From the NCBI GenBank assembly GCA_024641965.1, contig JAHECC010000014.1, positions 1 to 43,184 of the forward strand: 43,184 nt of DNA, read 5' to 3'. Source of the DNA: Rubrivivax sp. (GTDB taxonomy: Bacteria; Pseudomonadota; Gammaproteobacteria; Burkholderiales; Burkholderiaceae_C). Position 1 is the stretch's first letter; every line of letters begins with the position of its first letter. The position numbers and the translations under genes are program-made. Of the stretch, positions 8,900 to 17,517 are shown piece after piece. The notes beneath the pieces are model-generated. The model worked only from the letters and a program-made list of their open reading frames with translations, ran no database searches and was not told the DNA's origin.

Positions 8900-9667
8900 T
8901 CATGAAACGCGCGCGTCCTTGGGCACCAGCAGCATCTCGAGCCCGAGCACCATCCCGTACAGCAGCATGCCCAGCATCGTGATCAGGATCACCGCCATGA
9001 ACATCGCCGGCGTGTCCAGCGTCACTTGCACCTGGAGCATCAAGTAACCCAGCCCGCGGTCGGAACCGAGGAACTCGCCGACGATGGCTCCGGCGACGGC
9101 CAGGATCGCCGCCACCTTCATGCCGGCAAACACATAGGGCAGCGCGCCGGGCAGCTGGATCTTGGTGAACAACTGCCAGCGCGAACCGCGCAGCGAGCGC
9201 ACCAGATCCAGCAGGTCGGGCTCCACTTCGCGCAGGCCGCGCGCCGTGGTCAGCAGGATCGGGAACACGGCAATCGAGAAAGCCATCATCGCGTTGGGAA
9301 ACACGCCATAGCTGAACCACACGATGATCAGCGGGCCGAGCGCCACCTTGGGAATCATGTTCAGCGTGACCAGCAGCGGCAGCATCAGCGCTTCGAGCGT
9401 CTTCGACCAGGTGAACAGCAACGCCAGCAGCACGCCGACACCCAGGGCCAGCGCATAGCCGCCGAAGATTTCCGTGCCGGTGACCAGCATGTTCGACCAC
9501 CAGCCGTAGTCGGACACCCCCAGCGAGCGGAAGGTGTCGACCGGCGAGGGCATGACGAACTTGGGCACGTCGCCGAGCGCCACGAACAGGTACCAGGCCA
9601 GCAGCAGCAGCAGGTGCGATACAACGCCGAGCGCATACCGGCGCAGTTTGGAGGCGGAGCGGTCCAT
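8900..9667 (-). CDS. ABC transporter permease (SsuC/TauC type)
   Basis: The 255-residue inner-membrane protein has about six transmembrane helices. It carries the conserved cytoplasmic EAA loop near residues 140-170 (FPILLTTARGLREVEPDLLDL, followed by a G-containing turn and the KIQLPGALPYVFAGMK helix). This is the binding-protein-dependent permease of the nitrate/sulfonate/taurine/NMT1 class, which works as a homodimer with the ATPase encoded next. ATG 9667 is preferred over a TTG two codons upstream. The gene is divergent from the binding-protein gene; 185 bp separate the two starts and contain a candidate operator and a -10 element. Confidence 0.9.
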   Translation of the reverse strand: MDRSASKLRRYALGVVSHLLLLLAWYLFVALGDVPKFVMPSPVDTFRSLGVSDYGWWSNMLVTGTEIFGGYALALGVGVLLALLFTWSKTLEALMLPLLVTLNMIPKVALGPLIIVWFSYGVFPNAMMAFSIAVFPILLTTARGLREVEPDLLDLVRSLRGSRWQLFTKIQLPGALPYVFAGMKVAAILAVAGAIVGEFLGSDRGLGYLMLQVQVTLDTPAMFMAVILITMLGMLLYGMVLGLEMLLVPKDARVS

Positions 9668-9781
9668 GCTCAAGCCAGCAGCGCCCGCAGTTCGGACGGC
9701 AGATCAGCAACGCGTCTTGGCATAGGGGAAACACGGAGCGCACACCCGCGCGGCGCGCTGGGTGAAACGGCTTGCCTGTTC

Positions 9782-9787
9782 TATACT
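9782..9787 (+). promoter_or_regulatory. Candidate -10 element for the binding-protein gene
   Basis: TATACT lies 65 bp before the start of the substrate-binding protein and 12 bp before candidate operator B. A good -35 at the expected distance is not evident, so a transcription activator or a weak promoter is possible. Confidence 0.35.
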
Positions 9788-9798
9788 TTTGGTGGAAA

Positions 9799-9812
9799 TC
9801 ACTGGCTGGTGA
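9799..9812 (+). promoter_or_regulatory. Candidate TetR operator, site B
   Basis: TCACTGGCTGGTGA has perfect TCAC/GTGA arms around six bases and matches site C at 10 of 14 positions. It lies just downstream of the candidate -10 and 40 bp before the binding-protein start, a repressing position. This is the weakest of the four sites in its central bases. Confidence 0.4.
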
Positions 9813-9852
9813 ATTTACTGCATCCCCAACCCCCTTGGCAACAGGAGTCTTC

Positions 9853-10845
9853 ATGATCAAGCGCTTCGTTCTGCGTTCCATGCTGGCGGTCGCCGCCGTC
9901 GCATCGTTTTCGGCCCATGCGCAGCAGAAGGTCGACTTCATCCTCAACTGGGTGCCGGGCGGCGACCATGCGCCGTACTACTACGCCAAGAAGCTGGGCT
10001 GGTATGCACAGGCCGGCATCGATCTGAACATCGAACCCGGCAAGGGCTCGGCGCTGGCGACACAGAAGGTGGGCGCCGGTGCGACGCCGATCGGCCTGGC
10101 CGACATGGGCGGCGTGCTCGTCGCCAAGGGCAAGGGCGCCGATACGGTGGCCGTATTCAACGTCTATGCCAACTCGCCTCAGGGCATGTACTGGCTGAAG
10201 AGTTCGGGCATCACCGGCGTGAAGGACTTCCCCGGCAAGAAGATCGGCAACCCGGCGGCCGATGGCGCACGCGTGATGTGGCCGGCGCTGGCCAAGGCCA
10301 ACGGCATCGACCCGAAGTCGGTGACCTGGGTGAACATCGACGCCAATGCCAAGCTGGCCTCGTTGAAGTCCAAGGCGATCGATGTGACCACCTCGTTCTA
10401 CAACATCCACCACATCTTCCAGCGCGAGCTGGGCGACGACATGGGCTTCCTGGCCTGGCGCGACGCGGGGCTGAACCCCTACGGCAACTCGATCATCGTC
10501 AACGCCAAGTTCCTGGCCGAGAACAAGGCGCTGGTGGACAAGTTCGTCAAGGTCACGCAGCGCGCCTTTGCGGCCTGCGTGAAGGAACCGAACCCCTGCG
10601 TGCAGGCACTCATCGACGCCAACGGTGCGCTGAAGTTCGACAACGAGCTCACCAACTGGGGCCTCGTCGAGAAGCTGATGAGCGACAAGTATTCGCGCGA
10701 GGTGGCACTCGGCGTCCTCGACGACGCACGCATGGCCTCGGACTACGCGCTCGTGGTCGAGTACATCGGCGTGGACAAGCCCTTCGATGTGAAGAGCACG
10801 TACACCAATGAATTCCTGGACCGTTCGGTCAAGATGACGAAGTAG
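9853..10845 (+). CDS. ABC transporter substrate-binding protein, NMT1/THI5-like
   Basis: The 330-residue product begins with a clear signal peptide, cleaved after SAHA near residue 23. The mature protein starts QQKVDFILNWVPGGDHAPYY, the typical opening of the NMT1/THI5 family of periplasmic binding proteins. Family members bind thiamine-pyrimidine precursors, riboflavin, hydantoins and other small heterocycles or carboxylates. The GKGSALATQKVG and GVKDFPGKKIG segments fit the family fold. An AGGAG-like site precedes ATG 9853. It is divergent from the permease/ATPase pair at 9667-8060, with which it should form one importer. A hairpin lies between its end and the convergent metE-like gene. The ligand is not predictable from sequence. 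Confidence 0.88.
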   Translation: MIKRFVLRSMLAVAAVASFSAHAQQKVDFILNWVPGGDHAPYYYAKKLGWYAQAGIDLNIEPGKGSALATQKVGAGATPIGLADMGGVLVAKGKGADTVAVFNVYANSPQGMYWLKSSGITGVKDFPGKKIGNPAADGARVMWPALAKANGIDPKSVTWVNIDANAKLASLKSKAIDVTTSFYNIHHIFQRELGDDMGFLAWRDAGLNPYGNSIIVNAKFLAENKALVDKFVKVTQRAFAACVKEPNPCVQALIDANGALKFDNELTNWGLVEKLMSDKYSREVALGVLDDARMASDYALVVEYIGVDKPFDVKSTYTNEFLDRSVKMTK

Positions 10846-10850
10846 GCGCT

Positions 10851-10873
10851 GCAGCGGCGCAGTGCGCCGCTGC
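10851..10873. terminator. Hairpin between convergent genes, possible bidirectional terminator
   Basis: GCAGCGGCGCA and TGCGCCGCTGC form a near-perfect inverted repeat around a single G (effective 9-bp stem, 5-nt loop). It lies in the 34-bp gap between the convergent binding-protein and metE-like genes. No T-tract follows on either strand, so termination would not be classical. Confidence 0.45.
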
Positions 10874-10879
10874 GGTGTC

Positions 10880-11884
10880 TCAGGCTGCGATGCCTTCGAA
10901 GCGGTCGCGGCCCAGCGACAGAGCCTTCATCTTGGCATCGGCGATCGGCCGCTTGAGCATCCAGAAGCCGCAGTCCGGGTGGATGTAGCGCACCCGTCCT
11001 GCCCCCAGCAACTTCTCGGCGCGCTCGATGGCGCGCGCCACCTGGTCGGCGCTTTCCACGTCGGTGGCCTTGATGTCGACCACGCCCAGGCCGAAGCCGA
11101 TTTCCGGCTTCAGGTCCTTGAAGGCCAGCATCTCCTCGGGCGGCCGGTGCGCACATTCGAGCACCACGTGGTCGGCGTGCAGCGCATTCAGGTAGTTCAT
11201 CAACTGGTCCCAGGTGCCCTTCTGCACCGTCTGCCCGCCGTAGTTGCCGAAGCACAGATGCACCGCGGGCGTGCCCGGTACCGCATCGAGCATGCGGTTG
11301 ATGGCCGAGGCTGCCCATTCCCATTCCTCCGGGTGGCCGGGCAGGTTGGCCTCGTCGATCTGCACGATGTCGGCGTCGAGATGCTTCACCTGTTCGGCCA
11401 GTGCATCGGCCAGCGCGTGCGCCACTTCGGCCGTGTCGGCGTAGTGCTTGTTGATCAGCGTCTTGGCCAGCATGTGCGGCCCGGTGACGGTGAACTTGAA
11501 GCTGCGCGTGGCCAGCGCCTTGGCGCGTGCGCAGGCCAAAGGCAGATCGAGGCTGCCGTGCCCGATGGGTCCGACCACCGTGCCGGGCGGCCGGGTGCGG
11601 AACTTCATGCCGCTGCTGGAGCGGTAGGCGATCAGGTCGTCGAAACTGAAGCGCTGCGTGATGCCGTCCATCGGCTTGACGAAGTATTCGATCATGCCGT
11701 TGGTCTCGGGGTGGTTGATGTCGAAGCGATACAGCTCGCCGTCGCACACCACGTCGACACCGGCCTGCTCCTGCGTGTCGATGACCACGCGCGTGGCGTC
11801 CATCAAGGCCTGCTCGGAGGGGTTGGACACCAGCCAGTCAGGCACCGGATAGGAGCCGACGACGGTGGTCTTGATTCTGGGCAT
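10880..11884 (-). CDS. Stand-alone MetE C-terminal-domain-like methyltransferase
   Basis: The 334-residue protein is only the catalytic half of cobalamin-independent methionine synthase (MetE, about 750 residues). It starts at the TTVVGSYPVPDWL motif of that domain. The zinc ligands expected from MetE are all present: H209 and C211 (VHLCFGNYGG), E243 (VLECAHR) and C305 (HPDCGFW). The D178-containing QIDEANLPG motif is also there. Such short proteins transfer methyl groups from varied donors to thiols, or act in breakdown of methylated substrates. ATG 11884 was chosen because GGGAG lies 8 bp upstream; a GTG three codons earlier is possible. The gene is monocistronic, and candidate operator C lies 17 bp upstream. 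Its membership in this catabolic island rather than near met genes argues against a housekeeping role. Confidence 0.8.
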   Translation of the reverse strand: MPRIKTTVVGSYPVPDWLVSNPSEQALMDATRVVIDTQEQAGVDVVCDGELYRFDINHPETNGMIEYFVKPMDGITQRFSFDDLIAYRSSSGMKFRTRPPGTVVGPIGHGSLDLPLACARAKALATRSFKFTVTGPHMLAKTLINKHYADTAEVAHALADALAEQVKHLDADIVQIDEANLPGHPEEWEWAASAINRMLDAVPGTPAVHLCFGNYGGQTVQKGTWDQLMNYLNALHADHVVLECAHRPPEEMLAFKDLKPEIGFGLGVVDIKATDVESADQVARAIERAEKLLGAGRVRYIHPDCGFWMLKRPIADAKMKALSLGRDRFEGIAA

Positions 11885-11900
11885 CGTTGCCACTCCCTAT

Positions 11901-11914
11901 TAACCGTTTGGTGA
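11901..11914 (+). promoter_or_regulatory. Candidate TetR operator, site C
   Basis: TAACCGTTTGGTGA, with ACC/GGT inner arms and T-A outer bases, lies 17-30 bp upstream of the metE-like start codon. It differs by one base from the site preceding tetR. In this position it would overlap the promoter or 5' leader of the minus-strand gene. Confidence 0.55.
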
Positions 11915-11984
11915 TTTTGATCCTAGTCGCGCGCTGCGCAGGCGTCAAGCCGCGGCACGGCGGGCGCGCAGCGGCACGCGGCGT

Positions 11985-13415
11985 TCAAGCGGCGTAGTGG
12001 CGCTCGCTCAGCGCGTCGATATCGGGCAGCACCGCGCTGCACAGGCCCGGTGTGTCGAGCGAGCCGATGGCGATCCGCCCGCCGCGGATCGCCAGCCGCA
12101 CCGTGCCGCGCTCGTCGTGGTACAGGTCGGGATGCGCGCCCAGGAAGGCCAGTTGCTCCGCGCGCGGCGCCGCGGCCATTCCGTTGACGTAGTGGTGGCC
12201 GTTGCGCTCGACGTGTGTGCAGCCGATCAACGTGGCCAGTCCCAGGTCCTGCTGCACGCACAGCCCGGCCTGGGTGGTCAGGTCTTCGGCGGACATGAAG
12301 TACTTTTGCGCGCCGGCCTCGGCATTCCAGCCCGCACAGCGGGCACGGTTGAGCAGCGCGCGATAGAAGCCCTTGCAGGACTTCGACGACACGCCGCCAT
12401 AGCCCAGCGCCCGGGCCTGCGCGAAGGCATCGATGCCGCCATCCGACTCGTCGATCTCCACCGGCCTGAGCGCCGCCAGCGCGCTGATGTCGTTGGCCAG
12501 CGCCTTGCTGCGTGCGATCGGCTGTTCGATGAACAGGATCGACTCGCGCAGCCGCTGCAGCGCAGGCGCGGCTTCGATGCGCCGCCACAGCGCAATCACG
12601 GCTTCGGCGTCAGCGTACTGCTCGTTGCCATCCAGCGTTGCCTGGTAGGCCGGCAATTCGTCGATGACCGCGGCGATGCGCGTCAGCCGGTCGATATCGG
12701 CGTCGATGTCGCCGCCGACCTTGAGCTTGAAATGATCGACCCCGTAGACCTGCAGCACCTCGCGCAGCGTCTCGGGCAGCCCGTCGCCGACGCGGCTGCC
12801 AGCCGGCTGGTCGGCGGCCTCGATTGGGTCGACCAGCCCCACCGTGTGGCGCGCGGCGATGCTGCGCGCCGGCGCCAGCGTCGCCATGAAGGCGGCGAAG
12901 TCGAATCGTTGGAGATCCGGCGTGGTCGCTGCATCGATGCCGAAGCGGTTGGCGCGCGTGGCGGCGAACACGCTTTCGCCACACAGGCGCAGCAGCGCGT
13001 CGATGATGGCGCGGTCCAGCAGCGCGCTGCCGAAACCCGCCACCAGCGGCGGCAGTTCGGCCGCCGCGCAGGCATGCTGCTGGGGGCCGGCCATTGCCGC
13101 GTGCAGCCCGAAGGCGCTGAGCCAGGCCTGCGCGCCAGCGTAGGCCTGTGCGGTGATGGCCATCGCGCGCCGCAGTTGCTCGAAGTTCTGTTCGTTGCTC
13201 AATGCCGCCGACTTGTCGAACCACTTCGGCGCCAGCAGCTCGGCAGCCATGCCCTGCCCTTCACGTCCGTCCTCGGTGCGGATGCGCACCCGTACGAAGG
13301 TCTGGGGTGCCTCGCGCAGCGTGACGACACCGAAACGGAAGGGCATGCGCAGGCGCACGTCGCGTTCGAAGAATCGGGTTTCGAGCAGCTTCAGCCGCGG
13401 CACGGCGGGGTTCAT
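11985..13415 (-). CDS. Divergent enolase-superfamily enzyme (MR/MLE-like)
   Basis: The 476-residue protein has a capping domain (about 1-200) and a C-terminal (beta/alpha)7-beta barrel. Residues matching the superfamily active site are visible in order: K230 and K232 of a KxK motif (HFKLKVGGD), the metal ligands D262 (TLDGNEQY), E297 (FIEQPI) and E323 or D322 (EIDESDGG), and then K345 (SSKSCKG). These enzymes abstract the proton alpha to a carboxylate and often dehydrate acid sugars. The protein is about 80-100 residues longer than a normal mandelate racemase-type member, mostly in the cap domain, so I do not assign a substrate. It is the last gene of the TctCBA-epimerase operon, and its start overlaps the epimerase stop by 4 bp. 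Confidence 0.8.
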   Translation of the reverse strand: MNPAVPRLKLLETRFFERDVRLRMPFRFGVVTLREAPQTFVRVRIRTEDGREGQGMAAELLAPKWFDKSAALSNEQNFEQLRRAMAITAQAYAGAQAWLSAFGLHAAMAGPQQHACAAAELPPLVAGFGSALLDRAIIDALLRLCGESVFAATRANRFGIDAATTPDLQRFDFAAFMATLAPARSIAARHTVGLVDPIEAADQPAGSRVGDGLPETLREVLQVYGVDHFKLKVGGDIDADIDRLTRIAAVIDELPAYQATLDGNEQYADAEAVIALWRRIEAAPALQRLRESILFIEQPIARSKALANDISALAALRPVEIDESDGGIDAFAQARALGYGGVSSKSCKGFYRALLNRARCAGWNAEAGAQKYFMSAEDLTTQAGLCVQQDLGLATLIGCTHVERNGHHYVNGMAAAPRAEQLAFLGAHPDLYHDERGTVRLAIRGGRIAIGSLDTPGLCSAVLPDIDALSERHYAA

Positions 13416-14242
13416 CGGCGATCCTCCTGCAGAGCACGCATGTAGCCGGCGGCGCGCGCCGCACAGGCGGCACCGTCGGGTTGGTAGATGAAGGGCTCCA
13501 CCGCCACCCAGCCGGTGTATTCCTGGCGCGCCAGCGCGGCAACCACCGGCGCAAAGGCCATGTCACCTTCGCCCGGGCCGCGCCGGTTCGGGTCGTTGAC
13601 CTGGATGTGTGCGATGTGCCCGGTGGGCAGCCAGCGCTCGATCAACGCCACCACGTCGCCTTCCTGCGTACCGGCCGCGCAGGTATCGATCATCGTCTTC
13701 AGCGCAGGCTTGCCGATCAATTCGACCATTGCCACCGCCTCGGACACAGTGTTTATGAGATTGGTCTCGCGTTGCGCCAGCGGCTCGATGCAATAGGTGA
13801 CGGCGGCATCGCGCGCCGCGTCGGCGGCAGCGGCCCAGCACCCGGCAGCGCGCTGTCGGGCTGCCGACTGCCTGCCTTTGTGCGCAGGCAGCTGACGCTG
13901 AGCGGGCGAGCCGTGCACAAGCACGCCCGCGCCCAGTTCTGCGGCCAAGGCACAAAGACGGCGCATCACGTCGACGGTCTCGCGGCGCGTGGCCGCGTCG
14001 GCGCTGGTGATCGACAAACCCTGCGGCGCGACCAGCAGCCAGTGCAGGCTGGAGCAGGCCAGGCCAGCGTCGGCCAGCGCGCGGCGCACGGCCGTGATGC
14101 GCCGCGGCGTCAACAGGCGTGGATCGGGGCCGAGCGTGAACGGCGCGATCTCGAGCGCGTCGTAGCCCAGCGCGGCGGCAAACTCACATTGGCGCGCGAA
14201 GCTCCACCCGCGCAGCACCTCGTTGCACAACGACAGCTTCAT
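13412..14242 (-). CDS. Sugar phosphate isomerase/epimerase-like TIM barrel (AP-endonuclease 2 family)
   Basis: The 276-residue protein is a xylose-isomerase-like barrel starting MKLSLCNEVLRGWSFARQC. The four metal-binding residues of the fold appear at the expected places: E153 (YCIEPLA), D186 (TMIDTCAAG), H212 (HIQVND) and E249 (VAVEPF). Family members isomerise or epimerise ketoses, cyclitols and related compounds. The gene overlaps the tctA stop by 4 bp upstream and the enolase-superfamily start by 4 bp downstream, so all three are translationally coupled. A second protein of the same superfamily is encoded at 20723 on the other arm of the island; the two differ strongly in sequence. Confidence 0.85.
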   Translation of the reverse strand: MKLSLCNEVLRGWSFARQCEFAAALGYDALEIAPFTLGPDPRLLTPRRITAVRRALADAGLACSSLHWLLVAPQGLSITSADAATRRETVDVMRRLCALAAELGAGVLVHGSPAQRQLPAHKGRQSAARQRAAGCWAAAADAARDAAVTYCIEPLAQRETNLINTVSEAVAMVELIGKPALKTMIDTCAAGTQEGDVVALIERWLPTGHIAHIQVNDPNRRGPGEGDMAFAPVVAALARQEYTGWVAVEPFIYQPDGAACAARAAGYMRALQEDRR

Positions 14243-15741
14243 CGATGTCCTCCCCACAGTTGCTGCATAACCCGGCGCACCGGGGCCATGCCCCACAGCA
14301 ACACGGCCAGCGTCAACAGAGCCAGTGTGGCCGAGATCGGGCGTGTCAACAACGGCTCCAGCGAGCCGTCGGACAGCACCATGGAGCGGCGGAAATTCTT
14401 GTCCAGCAGGTCACCGAGCACGATGCCGAGCACCAGCGGCGCCATCGGGTAGTTCATCTCGCGCAGGGCGAAGCCGAGCAGCCCGAAGCCGAGCATCACC
14501 CACACGTCGAAGACGCGGCTGGTGATCGCAAACGAGCCCACGACGCACAGCACGAAGACCAGCGGCATCAGGTATTCGCGCGGCACGCGCAGCACATAGA
14601 GCATCGGCCGCGTCAGCGCCAACCCCAGCACGAGAATGGCCACCGAGGCCCAGAACAGCATTGCCGCGACCTCGAACACGAAGTTCGGGAACTCGATCAT
14701 GATCAGCGGCCCCGGGCGCACGCCGTGGATGAACATCGCCGCCAGCAGCACGGCGGCCGGCGCCGAACCGGGCACGGCCAGCGTCAACACCGGAATGATC
14801 GCGCCCGGCACGGCGGCGTTGTTGCCGGTTTCGGCGGCGAGCAGGCCTTCGGTGTTGCCCTTGCCGAAGCTGTCGGGGTCGCGGCTGGCGCGGCGCGCCG
14901 CTGCATACGACACCCAGGCGCCCATGTCCTCGCCGACGCCGGGAATGATGCCCATCACCGTGCCGACCACGCCCGAGCGCAGGATGGTCCACCAGCGGCG
15001 CAGCATCTCGCCCAGATGCGGCACGATGCGCCGGCCGGTGTCGCGCACGGTCTCGTAGTTGGCCTGCTTCATCACGCACAGGATTTCGGCGAAACCGAAG
15101 GCCCCCACCAGCGCCGGCAGCAGGCCCAGGCCGCCAGACAGGTCGGTCGAACCGTAGGCGAAGCGTGGATAGGCGTGAATGCCTTCCTGGCCCACCTGCG
15201 CAAGCAGCAAGCCCAGGAAGCCGGCGATCCAGCCCTTGATCGGATCGTCCATGGCCGTGATGCGGCCCGAGATGACGACACCGAAGATCGCCAGCCAGAC
15301 GAATTCGAAGGATTGGAACTTCAGGCCGAATTCGGCCAACTGCGGCGCGATCATGACCAGCAGCAGCATGCCCACGAGGCTGCCGAAGAATGAGCCCACG
15401 GTGGCGATGCCCATCGCCTCGCCGGCGCGGCCCTGGCGTGCCAGCGGGAAGCCATCGAGGGTGGACGCGGCATTGGCCGGCGTACCCGGAATGTTCAGCA
15501 GGATCGCCGAACGGCTGCCGCCGTAGATCGCACCGACATAGGTGCAGATCAGGATCAGGATCGCGTCGCCGGCGTCGAGCCTGAAAGTCAGTGTGGTCAG
15601 CAGCGCCACGCCCAGCGTGGCCGTCAGCCCGGGCATCATGCCCACGGCGATGCCCAACAGCGTGGCCCAGGCGACGTTGAACAGACCGCCCGGCGTGGCA
15701 ATCGACAGGATTGCGAGCGCGAACTGGCTCAGGCCCTCCAA
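14239..15741 (-). CDS. tctA: Tripartite tricarboxylate transporter large permease, TctA family
   Basis: The 500-residue protein is the large membrane subunit, with about 11-12 transmembrane segments. Family signatures are GIAVGMMPGLTATLGVALL near the N-terminus, the YVGAIYGGSRSAILLNIPGT segment, and the second PGxGE loop (GIIPGVGEDMGAWVSY). I start it at TTG 15741 because GGAG lies five bases upstream. The resulting N-terminus (LEGLSQFALAILS) also aligns with TctA proteins and gives the usual length; a TTG nine codons earlier lacks both. It forms a secondary importer with TctB and the periplasmic TctC encoded upstream. The substrate is probably a carboxylate, given the family. Confidence 0.9.
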   Translation of the reverse strand: MEGLSQFALAILSIATPGGLFNVAWATLLGIAVGMMPGLTATLGVALLTTLTFRLDAGDAILILICTYVGAIYGGSRSAILLNIPGTPANAASTLDGFPLARQGRAGEAMGIATVGSFFGSLVGMLLLVMIAPQLAEFGLKFQSFEFVWLAIFGVVISGRITAMDDPIKGWIAGFLGLLLAQVGQEGIHAYPRFAYGSTDLSGGLGLLPALVGAFGFAEILCVMKQANYETVRDTGRRIVPHLGEMLRRWWTILRSGVVGTVMGIIPGVGEDMGAWVSYAAARRASRDPDSFGKGNTEGLLAAETGNNAAVPGAIIPVLTLAVPGSAPAAVLLAAMFIHGVRPGPLIMIEFPNFVFEVAAMLFWASVAILVLGLALTRPMLYVLRVPREYLMPLVFVLCVVGSFAITSRVFDVWVMLGFGLLGFALREMNYPMAPLVLGIVLGDLLDKNFRRSMVLSDGSLEPLLTRPISATLALLTLAVLLWGMAPVRRVMQQLWGGHR

Positions 15742-15793
15742 GCGTGCTCCATCGCCACTGCCGCGCAACTCCGCGCGAGCGATTTGGTGCGGA

Positions 15794-16279
15794 TCATGGC
15801 AAGCGCACCAGGAACAACTGCTCGAACAGCAGGCTGACGCTCAGCGCCACGGCCACCGCCATCAGCAGTGCGCCGCCGAGCACTCGCATTGCCCGGCCGC
15901 GCTCGAAGGTGAAGGCCGCGACGAAGGCGAAAACGAACAGGCCCGTGGCCCACAGGAACGGCAGCCTGCCGAGCAAACCCAGCGCATAGACCATGCACAG
16001 CGTCAGCGCCAGCAGCGCGCGCGGCCAGGCCGCATCGGGTGCCGCTTCCCCCGGTGCTGCCGGCAACTCAGCACGCGCGCGCAAGCTGCGCCACAGCAGC
16101 CGCAGGCCCAGGCCCGCCAGCACCAGACCGATCAGCCCCGGTGTCAGCCCCGGCGCACTCATCGGATGTACGCCCAGGTTTTCCAAGCGCGGCATGCGCC
16201 AGGACTCGACGACCACGACCACCGACACGGCCGTCAGCACGATGGCGAACCACAGGTCGGCACGTCGATCGGCGGGCAT
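15794..16279 (-). CDS. tctB: Tripartite tricarboxylate transporter small permease, TctB family
   Basis: The 161-residue membrane protein has four predicted transmembrane helices, starting with ADLWFAIVLTAVSVVVVVES and GLIGLVLAGLGLRLLW. A charged, alanine-rich loop separates the first pair from the second. This size, layout and position between tctC and tctA identify TctB, the small subunit whose sequence is poorly conserved. ATG 16279 is used; a GTG seven codons upstream has no better ribosome site. It lies 72 bp after the tctC stop and 52 bp before the tctA start. Confidence 0.82.
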   Translation of the reverse strand: MPADRRADLWFAIVLTAVSVVVVVESWRMPRLENLGVHPMSAPGLTPGLIGLVLAGLGLRLLWRSLRARAELPAAPGEAAPDAAWPRALLALTLCMVYALGLLGRLPFLWATGLFVFAFVAAFTFERGRAMRVLGGALLMAVAVALSVSLLFEQLFLVRLP

Positions 16280-16351
16280 GATCGTTTCGCTAACAGGCAC
16301 GGCAACCGCGCACGCGCCGCGCGGCGCGGTACGCGTATCGGCGTCGCGACT

Positions 16352-17368
16352 TCAGGGCTTGGGAATCTTCAGGGTCTCCGGCGACACGGTGGCTCGCCCG
16401 GCGGCGTAGAACGACCACGCATCGGCCTGGATCTCGGGCCAGACCTTGTCGCGTGCCGCCTGGCCTGCACCTGGCGTGAACAGCGCACCTTTTTCCAGCG
16501 CATAGGCCTTCAGCTTGGCGTTGCTCGGGATCTTCGTCGCCCAGATGCGGTTCAGCGTCTCGATCACCTCCGGCGGAGTGCCCTGCGTCGGCAGGAAGAT
16601 ACCGAAGGTGGTCGACAGGATCGGCAGCTTCTGCGGAACGAACTCGGTGACCGGCGGGATCCTGCCGTAGCCCTCGATCTCCAGCGCCTGGTCCGACAGC
16701 ACAGCCAGTGGCCGCAGGCGCTTGCCGCGCACCATCGCCGCCTGCTCCGAAGCCAGCTGGGTGGTCGCTTGCGCCTCGCCCGCCACCGTGGCCACCACCG
16801 CCGGGTTGCCGCCGTCGTAGGTGACGTGCTTGTAGTTGCCACCGATTGCGGCCTTCAACGCCTCGGCCGCGGCATGGCCCGACGAGCCCGCGCCGGCGGT
16901 GGCGATGGTCACCGTGCCGGCCTTCATCGCGGCCACGAAATCGGCCATGGTCTTGTACGGTGAGTCCGGATTCACCGACACCAGCGGCACGTTGGTCACC
17001 GTGTTGTACAGCGTCCAGTCGTCGATCCAGGTGTCCCATTGGCCGAGCAGTTTGTAGGTGCCCAGCTGCTTGGGCGCGCCTGCGGTCCAGGTATAGCCGT
17101 CGCGCGGCGCCTCCCAGGCGTTCTTCTTGCCGATCGCGCCCGAGGCGCCCGGCTGGTTGACGACGACGACACGCTGCTTCAGTTCGTCCTCGATCACCGC
17201 AGCGGTGAGCCGCGTCACCTGGTCGGTGGCACCACCGGCACCCCAGGGCACGATGATCGTGATCGGCTTGTTCGGCTTCCACGGGTAGTCCTGGGCTGCC
17301 GCCGGGGCGGCGGCCAGCGTCAAGCCCAGCCCGAGTGCAAGGGCGGTCGTCAGTGGGACACGGTTCAT
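16352..17368 (-). CDS. Tripartite tricarboxylate transporter substrate-binding protein, TctC/Bug family
   Basis: The 338-residue protein has a strong signal peptide ending APAAAQ near residue 25. The mature region carries the opening of the Bug/TctC family (YPWKPNKPITIIVPWGAGGATD) and the later PGASGAIG motif that contacts the ligand carboxylate. A GAGGAG ribosome site precedes ATG 17368. It is the first gene of a minus-strand operon with tctB, tctA, an epimerase and an enolase-superfamily gene. The 212-bp divergent gap to the PhyH gene contains candidate operator D. Bug proteins bind diverse carboxylates and other small acids, so the ligand is open. The C-terminal half (residues 200-338) has the expected length. 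Confidence 0.9.
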   Translation of the reverse strand: MNRVPLTTALALGLGLTLAAAPAAAQDYPWKPNKPITIIVPWGAGGATDQVTRLTAAVIEDELKQRVVVVNQPGASGAIGKKNAWEAPRDGYTWTAGAPKQLGTYKLLGQWDTWIDDWTLYNTVTNVPLVSVNPDSPYKTMADFVAAMKAGTVTIATAGAGSSGHAAAEALKAAIGGNYKHVTYDGGNPAVVATVAGEAQATTQLASEQAAMVRGKRLRPLAVLSDQALEIEGYGRIPPVTEFVPQKLPILSTTFGIFLPTQGTPPEVIETLNRIWATKIPSNAKLKAYALEKGALFTPGAGQAARDKVWPEIQADAWSFYAAGRATVSPETLKIPKP

Positions 17369-17517
17369 CGTTCGCTCCTCGGTTGTTATCGATTCAGTTA
17401 ATACAGGGCTCGCCACAGTATCCTGTCGGCTTTCTGGCCTGTCAAGGCGATCGACCGTTCTCCTGCAGGAGTTGCTTCGACCGACATGGCTGTGCCAACG
17501 TGCGATTCGACATCAAT

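Noticed and set aside
11885-11984. Methionine-related riboswitch before the metE-like gene
   Set aside because: The 100-bp gap is too short for a cobalamin or SAM riboswitch and holds an operator-like site instead.
13872-13897. Inverted repeat CTGCCTGC/GCAGGCAG inside the epimerase gene
   Set aside because: It lies within coding sequence with no disruption of the reading frame and no regulatory context.
17386-17402. Possible second TetR-like site between tctC and operator D (AGTTAAT core)
   Set aside because: Only about 8 of 14 positions match the other sites and the right arm is absent.
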